Part shown: positions 1 to 12,985 of the stretch, piece by piece
Layout of the letters: each line of letters starts with the position of its first letter
How positions within the stretch are numbered: position 1 is the first letter of the stretch
Assembly: GCF_022761115.1 (NCBI RefSeq)
Contig: NZ_JAKWJS010000001.1
Location: 620,001-684,000 of the forward strand
Source: Dyella sp. RRB7
Lineage (GTDB): Bacteria; Pseudomonadota; Gammaproteobacteria; Xanthomonadales; Rhodanobacteraceae
DNA: 64,000 nucleotides
Direction: 5' to 3'
Translations under genes and position numbers: made by a program
The notes under the pieces: generated by a model
What the model was told of the DNA's origin: nothing
The model's database searches: none
What the model saw: the letters and a program-made list of their open reading frames with translations, nothing else

Positions 1-934
<934 letters not shown>

Positions 935-2254
935 TCGTCCACCGTGCACGGCAGCCACAGGCGCGCCAGCGCGCCGCTGCCGTCCGCACGCGGGGCAAGT
1001 ACCACGCCGCCGTCGTGCGCTTCGGCAATCTGTCGCGTCAGTGCCAGTCCGATGCCGGAACCGCCCGGCTTGGTGGTGAAGAACGGCACGAACAGGTTGT
1101 CGCTGGTCGGTAGCCCCGGGCCATCGTCCTCCACTTCGATCACCGCCTGGCCACCCTCGCGTCGCCAGCGCACGCTTACCTTGCCCGCGGGCGCCGCCTC
1201 CACCGCATTGCGCATCAGGTTGATCAGCGCCTGTTCGAGCTGGTCCGGATCGGCCTGCACCCACAGCACATCGCCCTGTTCCACCTGCAACACAAGCCGC
1301 TGCTCCAGGCGCGCCGCCTTGCGCACAAGCTCGCCCAGCTCGACTGGCTGCTGCTGCGGCGCGGGCAGCCGCGCCAATCGGCTGTAGCTGGCCAGGAAGC
1401 GGCCCAGCGATTCGGCGCGGTGCGCGATGATCTCCACGCCGTCCCGGAAATCTCCACGCCAATCCTCGGGCATGGGATCGCGCGCGAGCAGCGAGGCCAG
1501 AGTGCCAGCCATGGAACGAATCGGCGCCAGCGAGTTGTTCAACTCGTGGCCCAGCACACGCAGCAGGCGCTGCCAGGCCTGGCGTTCTTCCTCGCGCAGT
1601 ACGCGCCCCACATCGTTGATCACCAACAGTTGTCCGCCGCGACCGCCGCTGCGCAGCGGCGCATGGCGAACCTCGTAGCGCCCCGCGCCTCCCGCAAAGC
1701 TGTGGTTGACGATCCGTAGGGTGGGCGGTGCCAGCCATTCGCCCAATCCGAGCGCGTCGGCGCTGCGGCCGAACACATCGTCGCGTGCGCGTCCCAGCAA
1801 CCGCTGGCCGGCCGGGTTCACCAACCGCAACTTGCCCGTCCCGTCGAAGGCGAACACAGCGCTGTCCAGCGCCGCCAGGGTCTTGCCCAGCAGGTGGGAG
1901 GATTCCTCGAAGGTGAGCCGTTCCTGCTGCAGCCGTTCGGCCAGCGCATTGATGTCGTAGATCACATCACCCAGTACGCCACCCTGCACGCCGCGCAGGC
2001 TGTAGTCACCCTCGCGCAACGCCTCCAGCAGGCCCGATAGCGTATACAGCGGATAGCTGACGCGCCGCACCTGCCAGCGCGAAAGCAGCACGGTCAGTAC
2101 CAGCGCTGCGCTCCACAAGGCCAGCCGCGGCTGTGTCCCAGCAACCGGGATGCCCAGCATCACGCCCAACGCCAGCCATGCGGGCAGCGCCACCAGCAGG
2201 CTGCCCCAGCCGACGCGCCGCTCGAATCGCAGTAAGCGCCCGCCGCACGATGGA

Positions 2255-3685
2255 TCAGTCGAGCCCGGGTTCATCGATCCCATCGCGCAGCTCATGTTTC
2301 TCCAGCCGCCGGTACAGCGACTGACGGGTGATGCCCAGCGCATCGGCGGCGCGCTGCAGGTTGCCCTGGTAGCGCTGCAGTGCGCGCTTCACCAGCCAGC
2401 CTTCGGCCTGCTCCAGGGTCATGCCGTCAAGCTCCGGCGCCGATGCCATCGGCGTGCCGAAGGCCAGCGCAGCGGCACTCACCTGGTCGTTGTCGGCCAG
2501 CAGTGCGGCACGTTCCATCAGGTGCTGCAACTCGCGCACATTGCCTGGCCACGCCCAGGCCAGCAGCGCGCGCTCTGCCGATGGCGCCAACCGCAGCGTG
2601 GCGCGTCCATAGCGCTGCCCGCTGCGCGCAAGGAACTGGCGAGCCAGCGGCAGGATGTCCTCGTTGCGCTCGCGCAACGGCGGCAGATGGATCTCCAGCG
2701 TGTTGAGGCGATAAAGCAGATCCTTGCGGAAGCGCCCGGCCGCAACCTCGGCCGACAAGTCGGCATTGGTGGCCGAGACCAGCCGCACGTCCACGCGCTG
2801 TGTCCGCGAGGAACCCAGTCGCTCGAACTCGCCATCCTCCAGCACGCGCAGCAATTTGGGTTGCTGCGCGGGCGGCACGTTGCCTACCTCGTCGAGGAAC
2901 AGCGTGCCGCCGTCGGCCAGCTCGAAACGCCCGATGCGCTCCCCCTTGGCGTCGGTATAGGCGCCGCGCACGTGACCGAACATCTCCGATTCGAACACGC
3001 TCTCGGCGATGCCGCCCATGTTTACCTTGACCAGCGAACGCTCCGCCCGCGCGGACAACCGATGGATGCGTTGCGCGATCACGCCCTTGCCGGTGCCATT
3101 CTCACCGAGCACCAGCACATTCGCCTCGCTGGGTGCCACGCGATCCACCAGCGCCCCCACGCGACGCATGGCGGTCGACTCGGCAATGAAGCCGTCGCCC
3201 TGGTCGCCACGCAGCAAGGCGTTCTCCGCCTCCAGCCGGCGTTGGCGGCGCGCGCCGGCGCGCAGTGCGACCTGCGCGCGCAGCACCGCCAGCAACCGTG
3301 CGTTGTCCCATGGCTTCTCCACGAAATCGGCGGCACCGCGACGCATGGCTTCTACCGTCAACGGCACATTGCCCCAGGCGGTCATCACCACTACCGGCAA
3401 CTCCGGTGTCTGCTGGCGCAGGCGCTCCAGCAACAGCAGGCCCTCTTCGCCGGAGGTGGTGTCACGCCGGTAATTGCAGTCGATCAGTGCACAGGCGAAA
3501 TCCTGGCGCCGCGTGGCGTCCACCGCCGCCTCGGGATCGCCGACGCCCACGCTGGCCAGCCCTTCGGACTTGAGCAGCAGGCGCAGGGCTTCGCGCACGT
3601 CGGCCTGGTCGTCGGCCAGCAGGATGATCGGAGCGGTTTCGCGTGCCATGGGGCGTTCCATCCGGCGAGTGTAACGGTCACTCAT
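2255..3685 (-). CDS. NtrC-family response regulator with altered GAFTGA loop
   Basis: A 476-residue regulator with receiver, AAA+ and Fis-type helix-turn-helix domains in order. The receiver shows the acidic pair in LLADDQAD and a phosphoacceptor Asp in ALIDCNY. The AAA+ domain has Walker A GENGTGKG, Walker [14 protein letters not shown] and the arginine-finger region LRERNED. The C-terminal HTH reads [16 protein letters not shown]. The loop that normally reads GAFTGA and contacts sigma-54 reads GAYTDA here. The start ATG overlaps the permease stop (ATGAGTGA), pointing to translational coupling; Met13 is a possible alternative start. With the downstream kinase it forms a two-component system that probably controls the exporter operon. 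Confidence 0.88.
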   Translation of the reverse strand: MSDRYTRRMERPMARETAPIILLADDQADVREALRLLLKSEGLASVGVGDPEAAVDATRRQDFACALIDCNYRRDTTSGEEGLLLLERLRQQTPELPVVVMTAWGNVPLTVEAMRRGAADFVEKPWDNARLLAVLRAQVALRAGARRQRRLEAENALLRGDQGDGFIAESTAMRRVGALVDRVAPSEANVLVLGENGTGKGVIAQRIHRLSARAERSLVKVNMGGIAESVFESEMFGHVRGAYTDAKGERIGRFELADGGTLFLDEVGNVPPAQQPKLLRVLEDGEFERLGSSRTQRVDVRLVSATNADLSAEVAAGRFRKDLLYRLNTLEIHLPPLRERNEDILPLARQFLARSGQRYGRATLRLAPSAERALLAWAWPGNVRELQHLMERAALLADNDQVSAAALAFGTPMASAPELDGMTLEQAEGWLVKRALQRYQGNLQRAADALGITRQSLYRRLEKHELRDGIDEPGLD

Positions 3686-6101
3686 CGCGCAGGGCGATGG
3701 CCGGATCGACCCGCAACGCGCGATGCAGCGGCAGCAGCGCAGCCAGCGCCGCCACCACGATCACCAATAGCGCCACTGGCGCGAATACGGCCGGATCATG
3801 GGCCCGCGTGCGCAACCCCGGATCGGCAAGCACGCTCGACCACGGCAACGCGAGCAGCACGCCCAGCGATAAACCGATGCCAAGCTGCCATGCAAGCTGG
3901 CGCCCCGCTTCGCGCAGGATCGCCGCATGGCCCGCACCGACGGCGCGGCGGATACCGATCTCGCGCGTCCGCTGCGCCACGGAGAACGCGAGCACGCCGT
4001 ACAACCCGGCCGCTGCCAACAGCAACGCCACCAATCCCAGCGTGGCGAATACTTGGGTCAGCACGGCCAGCCCCACGCGACTCTTCGCCATGCTGCGTGC
4101 CTGGCTCAGGGTGCCGTATACCGCGGCCTGCGGATCGATGCTGCGCACCATGTTGATCAGGCGCCGCACGAACACCTGGGCATCGGCAGGCGTACGTATC
4201 GCCACGCCAACGCTGGCCAGCGGCGACTGTCGCGCCGATTGCGTCAACGGCATCAGCAGGCCGGGCAAAGGCCGTTCCAACATGCCGTCCAGTTGCAAGG
4301 GCTCGATCACGCCGACCACGGTGACCGTGCGCGCCCACGCATTACCCGGATACAGCAGCAGCGACTGCCCCACTGCCTCGGTGCCTGGCCAGAAGGCCTG
4401 CGCCATCTTGCGGTCGACCACCACTACCGCGGTGCTGTCGGCACGGTCGCGCGTATCGAAGAAGCGCCCCGACAACAGGTGCACGCCATAGGTGGCGAGG
4501 AAATGCGCGTCCACAATGCCCATCTGTGCCTGCGGCCAGCCCGCGTTCGGACGTGGCTGACCGGGCAAGGCCACGTATTCGTGACTACCGAGCACCGCGC
4601 TGGGCACGGTGTTGGAAGCGGTCGCCTCGGTAACGCCCGCCTCCACGCGCAGCCGTTCGACCAGGGTCTCGAAGAATTGGATGCGTTGTTCGTCGCGCGT
4701 ATACAGGGCCGGGGGTAGCGCCACCTGTGCGGTCAACACTTGCGTCGCATGGGTCGCACCGACCGGTGGCTGCACCAGCAGGGCGTTGAGCGCGCGCACG
4801 AAAGTACCCGAGCCAACCAGCAGCACCACGGTCAGCGCCACTTCGGCCACCACCATCACGCGTGCGAAGCGGGCGAAACCGCCACTACTGCCACGTGTAC
4901 CCTCGCGCAGGTTGTCCTGCAGGTCGCGGCCCGAAGCACGCCAGGCAGGCACGCCACCGGCCAGCGCCGTGCTGGCCAAGGCCATGACCAACGCAAACGC
5001 GAGCACGCTGCCATCGATGTCGAACTGATGCAAGTGCGAGGTCTCCGGCGCATTCTCGAAATACATCGACACGATCCAGCGCTGTCCAGCATGCACGATG
5101 GGCAAGGCCACTGCGAGCGCCGCCAGGCTGAGCAGCCATGCCTCCATCAACGCACCCAGCACCAGGCGTCCACGCGTACTACCCAGCGCGCTGCGCAAGG
5201 CCAGCTCGCGACCACGTTGCAGGCTCTGCACCAGTTGCAGGTTGGCCACGTTGAGGCAGGCGAGCAACAGCACCAGGCTACCTGCACCAAACATCAGCCA
5301 GACCCAACGGCGCATGTCCTCGGGCACGAAGCTCAGCGCCAGCGGCTTCACCGTCAACGCCTGCACGCGCCACCCCGTGGGCAACAGCTGCTGCAGCTCG
5401 TCGTTGCGCGCTGCCAGTTCGGCACGTGCCTGCGCCAATCCTTCCGGCGCACGCAGCCTCCCCACGCCCGATAGCGCACGGTGCGCACCCGGCGACAGAC
5501 GCAACGGCATCCACAATTCGCCGTCATTGGGGAAACCGAATGATGCCGGCATCACCCCCACCACCGTGACCCATTCGCCATCGACGCGCACGACACGCCC
5601 GACGATGTGCGGATCGGCCTGGAACGCGCGGCGCCACAAGCTCTCGCCGAGCAACGCCACGCGCGAGGCGGTGGCGTCCTGGTCTGCCGCGACCAGCGAG
5701 CGGCCCAGCAATGGCTTTACCGCAAACAGGTCCAGCAGGCTCGCGCTGAGTTCGGTCGCATCGACATAGATGGCCCCGGCATCGCCCAGCACGCTGACGC
5801 CGGAGGACGCGTACGCGCCCAGTCCATCGAGCTGATGTAGTCCGCCCTGCAGGCGCAGGTACTGGTCACTGTCGATATCGCCGATGCCGTTGTCCGCCAT
5901 CCGGCCGATCGCCACCAGCCGATCCGACTGCGGATACGGCAACGGCTTCAGCACCAGCGTGTGCACCAGGCTGAACAGGAACACCACCACGCCCAGGCCT
6001 ACGCCTAGCACGATCACCGACAAGCCGGTGTAACCCGGCCGCCGCGACAGGCGGCGCCACGCATCGCGGCCCTCCCTCCACGGCATTTGCCAACCCTTCA
6101 T
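3678..6101 (-). CDS. ABC transporter permease, duplicated MacB/FtsX type
   Basis: About 807 residues with two copies of the MacB periplasmic-domain plus FtsX arrangement, the layout of ADOP-type permeases. A first transmembrane helix (TGLSVIVLGVGLGVVVFLFS) precedes a periplasmic region with the SVNVP-like and ALLGESLWRR segments. A three-helix FtsX block begins at MFGAGSLVLLLACLNVANL, then a second periplasmic domain, then a C-terminal FtsX block (LGLVALLLAAAGLYGVLAF, TREIGIRRAVGA). The frame could be extended to 6176, but ATG at 6101 has a strong ribosome site (GGGGAGAG) about six bases upstream and is preferred. It forms the membrane part of the exporter with the ATPase and fusion protein upstream. 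No substrate can be read from the sequence. Confidence 0.88.
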   Translation of the reverse strand: MKGWQMPWREGRDAWRRLSRRPGYTGLSVIVLGVGLGVVVFLFSLVHTLVLKPLPYPQSDRLVAIGRMADNGIGDIDSDQYLRLQGGLHQLDGLGAYASSGVSVLGDAGAIYVDATELSASLLDLFAVKPLLGRSLVAADQDATASRVALLGESLWRRAFQADPHIVGRVVRVDGEWVTVVGVMPASFGFPNDGELWMPLRLSPGAHRALSGVGRLRAPEGLAQARAELAARNDELQQLLPTGWRVQALTVKPLALSFVPEDMRRWVWLMFGAGSLVLLLACLNVANLQLVQSLQRGRELALRSALGSTRGRLVLGALMEAWLLSLAALAVALPIVHAGQRWIVSMYFENAPETSHLHQFDIDGSVLAFALVMALASTALAGGVPAWRASGRDLQDNLREGTRGSSGGFARFARVMVVAEVALTVVLLVGSGTFVRALNALLVQPPVGATHATQVLTAQVALPPALYTRDEQRIQFFETLVERLRVEAGVTEATASNTVPSAVLGSHEYVALPGQPRPNAGWPQAQMGIVDAHFLATYGVHLLSGRFFDTRDRADSTAVVVVDRKMAQAFWPGTEAVGQSLLLYPGNAWARTVTVVGVIEPLQLDGMLERPLPGLLMPLTQSARQSPLASVGVAIRTPADAQVFVRRLINMVRSIDPQAAVYGTLSQARSMAKSRVGLAVLTQVFATLGLVALLLAAAGLYGVLAFSVAQRTREIGIRRAVGAGHAAILREAGRQLAWQLGIGLSLGVLLALPWSSVLADPGLRTRAHDPAVFAPVALLVIVVAALAALLPLHRALRVDPAIALRDE

Positions 6102-6180
6102 GCACGCTCTCCCCTCGAGGCTTGTATCGTCGTTGCCCGCGCAGCTTGTAACGCAAGCCACATCCCATCCGGCCATGCGC

Positions 6181-6945
6181 TCATGCGCCGGCCCCGACGC
6201 GACGCCCGATCAGCGCGTCCATGCGGCGCTCGTCCTCGCGCCGCAGCCGATCGAAGGTTTCCTCGTCGACCACGCGGCCATCGAACAGCCGCACCTTGCG
6301 CTGGGCCAGCTCGGCGTAGCGCGCGTCATGCGTCACCATGCAGATGGTGGCGCCGCCACGATGCAGCTCGTCCAGCAACGCCATCACCGCTTCGCCGTTG
6401 CGCGAATCGAGGTTGCCGGTCGGCTCGTCGGCCAGCAGGATCGCGGGCTGCCCCACCAAGGCACGCGCCACCGCGACACGCTGCTGCTGGCCGCCGGACA
6501 GTTGCGCCGGGTAGTGCCGCATACGATGTGCCATACCCACGCGCTCCAGCGACTCCTGCACTCGCCGCTGGCGCTCTGCCTTGCCCAAGCCGCCACGGTA
6601 CGTCAGCGGCAACTCGACGTTCTCCTGCACGCTGAGGTCGCCGATCAGGTTGAACGCCTGGAAGATGAAGCCGATCTCCGCATTGCGGATGCGCGCGCGC
6701 TGCGCCGCGCCCAGTCCGGCGACGTCGTGCCCATTCAGCACGTAGCTGCCCGCGCTGGCGCTATCGAGCAGGCCGAGGATCGACAGCAAGGTGGTCTTGC
6801 CGCAACCGGACGGGCCGGAGATCGACACGTACTCGCCACGCGAGACGGCCAAGTGCACCTCGCTGAGCGCATGGGTCTCCACCTCGTCGGCCTGGAACAC
6901 CTTGCGGATGCCGTTGAGCGTGATCACGTTGTTCGCTGCTGCCAC
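6181..6945 (-). CDS. MacB/LolD-type ABC transporter ATP-binding protein
   Basis: A 254-residue cytoplasmic ATPase with Walker [11 protein letters not shown]-loop in [11 protein letters not shown], signature [10 protein letters not shown], Walker [14 protein letters not shown] and switch VTHDARYA. These are the hallmarks of the MacB/LolD family that drives mechanotransmission exporters. The start is chosen at GTG 6945, because AAGGAG lies seven bases before it; the longer frame from GTG 6969 would overlap the fusion-protein stop at 6966 and bury that ribosome site. The tail after the NBD (about 35 residues, charged, ending IGRRVGAGA) is longer than in LolD. It sits between the fusion protein and the permease in one operon. 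Confidence 0.9.
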   Translation of the reverse strand: MAAANNVITLNGIRKVFQADEVETHALSEVHLAVSRGEYVSISGPSGCGKTTLLSILGLLDSASAGSYVLNGHDVAGLGAAQRARIRNAEIGFIFQAFNLIGDLSVQENVELPLTYRGGLGKAERQRRVQESLERVGMAHRMRHYPAQLSGGQQQRVAVARALVGQPAILLADEPTGNLDSRNGEAVMALLDELHRGGATICMVTHDARYAELAQRKVRLFDGRVVDEETFDRLRREDERRMDALIGRRVGAGA

Positions 6946-6965
6946 GTTGAAGCTCCTTGTAAGGA

Positions 6966-8219
6966 TCACCGCACCCGGATGCGGGCGTATTTATCCCATG
7001 CCGAGGTGTCGGACAGGATCACCTGGTCGCCCTGCGCCAGTCCGCGCAAGACCTGAATGCGATCGACGGAGGCCACGCCCACCTGCACCGGCACGCGCAC
7101 GGCCACGCCGCTGGCGGGGTCGAGACGAAACAGCGACACCGCGCCGTCGCCCTGCGCCTGCACCGGCCGGCCCACTGATAGGGCGTCGTCCAGCCGCGCC
7201 AGCAGGATGCGGCCATCGACCGACAGGTCGGGCCGCGCGCCGGAAGGCAGCGCGCCCCGCAAACCCACATCCACCTGCACGCTGCCATCGCGCACGGCGG
7301 GATCGATACGCTCGACCCGCCCGTCCACCACGCCGTTATGCGTATCCACGTTCACCGGCATGCCGATCGCCACGTCCTTGGCCTGCACTTCCGGCACGCG
7401 CAGGCGGGCCAGCAGTCGCTCCGGCTTGGCCACCCGGGCCAGACTGGCGCCTTCGGCCACCTGCGCGCCCTCCTGCACCGCCACTTCCTGCAGCACGCCG
7501 GCCACGCCCGCACGCACCTTGAGGTTGTCGATCTGGCGTTGGCGCAGTTCCAGGTTGCTGCGCTGCTGCTGCAGGCGTGCGTCCACCGCGGACTGCTGCG
7601 CATGCATGCTCGCCTCGAAGGCCGCCACGCGCTGCTGGTTGATCTCCACCCGGTACTTCAGCTGGCCCAGCGCAATCTGGCCCTGCTCGTACAGCACGTG
7701 CGGAATCAGGTGCCGGGCATCGGCCTTGCCATCGGCCACGGCCTTCACCCCGGCGGCGGCGTATTCGGACTGCGCCTGCGCCAGCTGGACCTTCTGGTCC
7801 AGCCATTGCGACTGCAGTTCAGCGCGCTTGGCCTGCACGTCGGCCTCGGCGGCCGTCACCTGCGCCTGCGCGTTGCGCAGCGCGTCTTCCACGCTGGGAT
7901 TGGACAGTTCCATCAGCACGGTATCGGGCTGCACCTGTGCGCCCGGCCAGACCAGGATGTGCTCGACCTGGGCGGCGGTGCCCGCCGCCAGCCAGCGGAA
8001 CTCGCGGGGGACCAGCACGCCGGTGGCGCGCACCTCGCGCAGCATCGGCCCGCGCTGCACGGTATCGATCCACAGGCTGCCACGCTCCGCTTCGGGTAGC
8101 GCCGGCCCCAGCCGCGCCAGTGCCAGCGCCGCCAGCAAGGTGGCGGCGAGCGCGCCTGCGGTCAGCCACCAGCGGCGGCGACGGCGGCGAAGCTTGAGTT
8201 GCGGGTTGGCGATATCCAT
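6966..8219 (-). CDS. HlyD/MacA-family membrane fusion protein
   Basis: About 417 residues. A basic stretch (LKLRRRRRRWW) precedes one N-terminal membrane helix, followed by the first half of a lipoyl-like domain, a long alpha-helical hairpin rich in Gln and Ala (residues about 110-240), the second lipoyl half (VRAGVAGVLQEVAVQEGAQV) and a beta-barrel domain. This is the periplasmic adaptor of a tripartite exporter, linking the inner-membrane ABC permease to an outer-membrane channel. No TolC-like gene is visible nearby. ATG at 8219 is preferred over the longer frame because the protein then begins MDIANPQLK just before the helix. It is the first gene of the five-gene operon. Confidence 0.88.
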   Translation of the reverse strand: MDIANPQLKLRRRRRRWWLTAGALAATLLAALALARLGPALPEAERGSLWIDTVQRGPMLREVRATGVLVPREFRWLAAGTAAQVEHILVWPGAQVQPDTVLMELSNPSVEDALRNAQAQVTAAEADVQAKRAELQSQWLDQKVQLAQAQSEYAAAGVKAVADGKADARHLIPHVLYEQGQIALGQLKYRVEINQQRVAAFEASMHAQQSAVDARLQQQRSNLELRQRQIDNLKVRAGVAGVLQEVAVQEGAQVAEGASLARVAKPERLLARLRVPEVQAKDVAIGMPVNVDTHNGVVDGRVERIDPAVRDGSVQVDVGLRGALPSGARPDLSVDGRILLARLDDALSVGRPVQAQGDGAVSLFRLDPASGVAVRVPVQVGVASVDRIQVLRGLAQGDQVILSDTSAWDKYARIRVR

Positions 8220-8349
8220 GTGCTGGCCATCGCAATCCCCGTGCCAATCGAGACACCCAAGGGGCATCAATTACTTAGGGCCACGATGGGGGGCCGGCAG
8301 GCCAGCGATCCATCCGGATGCGGACGCCGCTGTCCGTTGGCGTACGGGC
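8220..8349 (-). promoter_or_regulatory. Intergenic region ahead of the exporter operon
   Basis: These 130 bases separate the ppc stop from the exporter operon and should hold its promoter. A short hairpin (TACGGGC, loop TCA, GCCCGTA) covers the ppc stop codon at 8343-8359 but has no T-run on either strand. I see no convincing -35/-10 pair, so readthrough from ppc remains possible. Confidence 0.3.
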
Positions 8350-11055
8350 TCAGCCCGTATTCTGCAAACCCTGCGACACGCCGTTGACGCAGGCCACCAA
8401 GGCACTGAGCAAGGCATCGTCGCTTTCGGCGCCCTCGCGCCAGCGCTTGAGCAGGTCGACCTGCAGCAGGCTCATCGGGTCGATGTAGGGGTTGCGCAGG
8501 TCGATCGATACCTTCAGCCGCGGCTCGTTCTGCAACAGGTTGTCGCTGCGTCGCAGGCGCAACAGCCAGTGATGCGTGCGCTCGAATTCCTCGCGTATCA
8601 GCGCGAAGAACGGCTCGTGCAGCGGGCCGGCCAGGCGCGAGAACGCCTCGGCAATCCCCAAGTCGCACTTGGCCAGCACCATCGACACGTCATCGAGCAT
8701 ATTGGCGAAGAACGGCCACTCGCTGGCCATCTCGATCATGTCGTCGACGCCAAACTCCGCCGCGCCGAATTCCAGCGCCGTGCCCAGGCCATACCAGCCC
8801 GGCAGGATCGAGCGGCTCTGTGTCCAGGCGAACACCCAGGGGATCGCGCGCAGATCCTGCACGCCGCGCATGCTGCGGCGACGCGATGGGCGCGAGCCCA
8901 GCGTCATGCGTTCGATCACGTCGATGGGCGTCGCCGCGCGGAAGTAGTCCACGAAGTGCTCGCGGTCGACGAAGTCGCGATAGTGCTGCCGGCTGCGCGC
9001 TGCCAGTCGACCCATGCGCTCACGCCACAGCGGTTCCCGCGGCTCCTGCGTACGTGGCCGCAATGATGCGCGCAAGACCGCGCCCACGGTCTGCTCAAGA
9101 TTGCGCAGGGCCAGCGCGCGGATGCCGTACTTGCGGTGAATCACCTCGCCCTGCTCGGTGATGCGCAACACGCCCGCCACCGAACCGCGTGGCGAGGACA
9201 TCAATGCGGGCGCGATGCGTGCGCCGCCACGGCTGGCCGAACCACCGCGGCCATGGAAGAACGACAGCTGGATGCCGGCGGCCGATGCCACTTCCAGCAA
9301 TTCCACCTGCGCACGCTGCAAACCCCAGCGCGAAGCCAGCGTGCCGCCGTCCTTGCCGCTATCCGAATAGCCCAGCATCACCCACTGACGACCGCCGCGC
9401 GAGGCCAGGTGATCGCGATACACCGGATCGTCCAGCAAGGCGCGCAGGGTATCCGGCGCGTTGGCGAGGTCATCGACGGTTTCGAACAGCGGCGCGATAT
9501 CCAGCGGCACGCGCCCTGCGTGTTCGAGTCCGCCGTAGCGCGCCAGCGCCAGCACGGCCAGCACATCGGCGGCGGAGCGCGCCATGCTGATGATGTACAG
9601 ACCGATGGCCTCGGCGCCGTAACGTGTGCGGGCATCGCCCAGTGTGGCGAATACGTCGTGCAAGGCGACCACTGCGGGTTCGCCATGGGCCGCCAGCGAT
9701 TGCTCGCCACCGGCGTAAGGCCGCAGGATCTGCGCGCGCGCGGCGGCATCGCGTCCTGCCCAGTCGCCATCGCCCAGCAGCAGGGCAAGCGCATCGTCGT
9801 GCATGCGCGAGTCCTGCCGCACATCGAGCCGCGCCAGATGAAAGCCGAACGTGCGCACGCGCCAGATCAGGCGCTGTACCGCATAGGCGCCCGCATGCAG
9901 GCCACGATGATCGACCAGGCTGGCGGCAATCAGATGCAGGTCGTCCAGCAACTCGGCGGCGGAAATATAGCCTTCCGGATGATCGTCCTCGTGCGTCGCT
10001 TCCAGTCGCGCGCCGATCACGGTGAGCAGGCTGCGGTAGGGCATGTCGGCATGGCGGGGCCGCACTTTCGCCGCCGCCTCGGGAAAACGCACGCGGTAGT
10101 CGAACAGCCGGCGCGCGAGCGCGCTGTCGACCTCCACGCGGTCCTCGGTCTGGCTGAGCAGACGTGCCAGCCCCGCGATGTCTTCCATGTAGTGCTCAAG
10201 CACATGGGCCCGCTGCGCGGACAGGCTGGCGGCAATAGTGGCGGCGCCCACATTGGGGTTGCCGTCCATGTCGCCGCCGACCCAGGTGGCGAAACTGAGC
10301 AGTCGCGGCAGCGGCACGGCCACGCCGTACACCGCCTGCAGGGCATTGGCCAGCGATTCGTACAGGGCCGGCACGATGCGATAGATCGGGTTGGCCAAGT
10401 AGAAGCCGACATGGTGATGCTCGTCCTGCACGCTGGGACTGATCGGCGAGGCCTCGGCCGTCTGCCAGCCGGCGTTGAGCGCCATGCAGATGCGATCGTC
10501 GTCTTCCTTGCGCTCCTGCGGCGTGCGCGTGGGGTCGAAGTTGTCGACCAGCGCGCGCACGATGGATTGCTCCTTCTCCAGCAGCGAGCGCCGCACGGCT
10601 TCGGTAGGGTGCGCGGTAAAAACCGGCTCCACTTGCAACCGTTCCAGCCACTCGATCAGCTCGCCCGCTTCCACGCCCTGCTCCTTCAATCGCAGCAGTG
10701 CATCGAGCAGGGATTCGGGTTGCGGCGCACCGCCTTCGCGCTGGTAGTCGCGGCGACGGCGAATGCGATGGATACGCTCGGCAATGTTCACCGCCTGGAA
10801 ATAGGTGGCAAAAGCCCGCGCCAGCGCTTCGGCTTGATCGGCTCCCAGGCCGGTCAGCAACCCTGACAGCACGTCCAGCGGCGCCTGCTCCAGGCGACGC
10901 TCGATGGCGGCGGTGCGAATGCGCTCCACCTCATCGAGGAAGGCGGGAGACACCTGCTCGGCGAGCATGTTGCCGACCAGGGTGCCGAGGCGGCGGACGT
11001 CTTCGCGCAGGGGCGCGTCGTGCGGAGCGAACTCAGGACTGCGGTGCTGGTTCAT
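8350..11055 (-). CDS. ppc: Phosphoenolpyruvate carboxylase
   Basis: About 901 residues, normal for bacterial PEPC. It converts phosphoenolpyruvate and bicarbonate to oxaloacetate, refilling the TCA cycle in the cytoplasm. Diagnostic motifs are present: VFTAHPTEA with the catalytic His near residue 149, the phosphate/PEP-binding [11 protein letters not shown], and the Gly-rich [13 protein letters not shown] loop. The C-terminus ends in QNTG, the conserved ending of the enzyme. The start is set at ATG 11055 (MNQHRSPEF); the frame stays open further upstream, but those residues do not look like PEPC. It stands alone, divergent from ahcY across a 400-base gap. Confidence 0.97.
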   Translation of the reverse strand: MNQHRSPEFAPHDAPLREDVRRLGTLVGNMLAEQVSPAFLDEVERIRTAAIERRLEQAPLDVLSGLLTGLGADQAEALARAFATYFQAVNIAERIHRIRRRRDYQREGGAPQPESLLDALLRLKEQGVEAGELIEWLERLQVEPVFTAHPTEAVRRSLLEKEQSIVRALVDNFDPTRTPQERKEDDDRICMALNAGWQTAEASPISPSVQDEHHHVGFYLANPIYRIVPALYESLANALQAVYGVAVPLPRLLSFATWVGGDMDGNPNVGAATIAASLSAQRAHVLEHYMEDIAGLARLLSQTEDRVEVDSALARRLFDYRVRFPEAAAKVRPRHADMPYRSLLTVIGARLEATHEDDHPEGYISAAELLDDLHLIAASLVDHRGLHAGAYAVQRLIWRVRTFGFHLARLDVRQDSRMHDDALALLLGDGDWAGRDAAARAQILRPYAGGEQSLAAHGEPAVVALHDVFATLGDARTRYGAEAIGLYIISMARSAADVLAVLALARYGGLEHAGRVPLDIAPLFETVDDLANAPDTLRALLDDPVYRDHLASRGGRQWVMLGYSDSGKDGGTLASRWGLQRAQVELLEVASAAGIQLSFFHGRGGSASRGGARIAPALMSSPRGSVAGVLRITEQGEVIHRKYGIRALALRNLEQTVGAVLRASLRPRTQEPREPLWRERMGRLAARSRQHYRDFVDREHFVDYFRAATPIDVIERMTLGSRPSRRRSMRGVQDLRAIPWVFAWTQSRSILPGWYGLGTALEFGAAEFGVDDMIEMASEWPFFANMLDDVSMVLAKCDLGIAEAFSRLAGPLHEPFFALIREEFERTHHWLLRLRRSDNLLQNEPRLKVSIDLRNPYIDPMSLLQVDLLKRWREGAESDDALLSALVACVNGVSQGLQNTG

Positions 11056-11300
11056 CAATGCCACGTTGCAGATGTCTGGACGTCCAAGACTAACCGAAGC
11101 CCGTTCGATTTGTGCGCCGCCGCAACGGAACGCGCCAAGCCGATGCCATGGGCTTACGTGCACCATCTGGCCCCGGCATCGATGCGCCCGATCCCGATCG
11201 GGTCCATGACCGGCCGTCCGGCGGGATCGGTTTGCAGCCGGGCCGGCCCTGGCGCCAGACCCACCTGAACGCTCCCCCGCGAAACTACGGGCCGCCTGCC
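11056..11300. other. ppc-ahcY divergent intergenic region, ppc side
   Basis: No gene is recognised in this part of the 400-base gap. Open frames extend into it from ppc but lack family similarity. It should contain the ppc promoter on the minus strand, yet I cannot pick a convincing -10/-35 pair. The ahcY-proximal 155 bases hold the promoter and riboswitch listed separately. Confidence 0.4.
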
Positions 11301-11302
11301 GT

Positions 11303-11308
11303 TATACT
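11303..11308 (+). promoter_or_regulatory. -10 box of the ahcY promoter
   Basis: TATACT here would start transcription near 11315, immediately before the first pairing strand of the SAH riboswitch. The -35 region 17 bases upstream is poorly conserved. The fit between predicted start and riboswitch boundary is the main support. Confidence 0.55.
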
Positions 11309-11316
11309 CAACGGCC

Positions 11317-11411
11317 CGTCGAGGGGCGCTGCGACCGTGGGTTCGGTGAACGCCGATGTTTTCGTTCATCTTCCCGGCCAGGCTCGGCGGATTCTTCCTG
11401 TAACGGCGCCC
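11317..11411 (+). ncRNA. SAH riboswitch upstream of ahcY
   Basis: The leader contains the conserved blocks of the S-adenosylhomocysteine riboswitch: GAGGGGCGCTGCGAC at 11321-11335, CCAGGCTCG around 11379-11386 and AACGGCGCCC at 11402-11411. P1 can form between 11317-11323 (CGTCGAG) and 11383-11389 (CTCGGCG) with one G-U pair. The pseudoknot can form between GGGCGC at 11324-11329 and GCGCCC at 11406-11411. This RNA class turns on SAH hydrolase expression when SAH accumulates, and it lies 45 bases before the ahcY start, its usual target. The assignment is from motif and pairing only. Confidence 0.88.
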
Positions 11412-11455
11412 GGTCAACGATGCGGCTTCCCCGTCGCAACACCCGGAGCTACGCC

Positions 11456-12889
<1,434 letters not shown>

Positions 12890-12922
12890 GCAAGCGCCGG
12901 TTCGGTCTGCGCGACAAGCAAA

Positions 12923-12949
12923 GGGGCCGCCTCAGGGCGGCCCTTTTTT
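12923..12949 (+). terminator. Intrinsic terminator of ahcY
   Basis: The stem GGGCCGCC / GGCGGCCC with loop TCAG is followed by six T residues, 34 bases after the ahcY stop. On the opposite strand the hairpin is followed only by TTTG, so it would stop the converging cco transcripts less well. Confidence 0.92.
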
Positions 12950-12985
12950 ATGCAAAATGGTGAGCACGCGACCCGCCTCCACGCA

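Noticed and set aside
2150-4156. Long open frame on the plus strand (668 codons) opposite the regulator gene
   Set aside because: It is antisense to a gene with clear domains, shows no family motif and has the composition of a GC-rich shadow frame.
8343-8359. Intrinsic terminator at the end of ppc
   Set aside because: The seven-pair hairpin covers the stop codon and has no T-run on either strand.
9136-10866. Long plus-strand open frame opposite ppc
   Set aside because: It is fully covered by ppc, a certain gene, and its translation has no recognisable fold or motif.
11317-11411. SAM riboswitch instead of SAH riboswitch
   Set aside because: The conserved blocks and the pairing of GGGCGC with the downstream GCGCCC follow the SAH class, and the target ahcY is the typical SAH-riboswitch gene.
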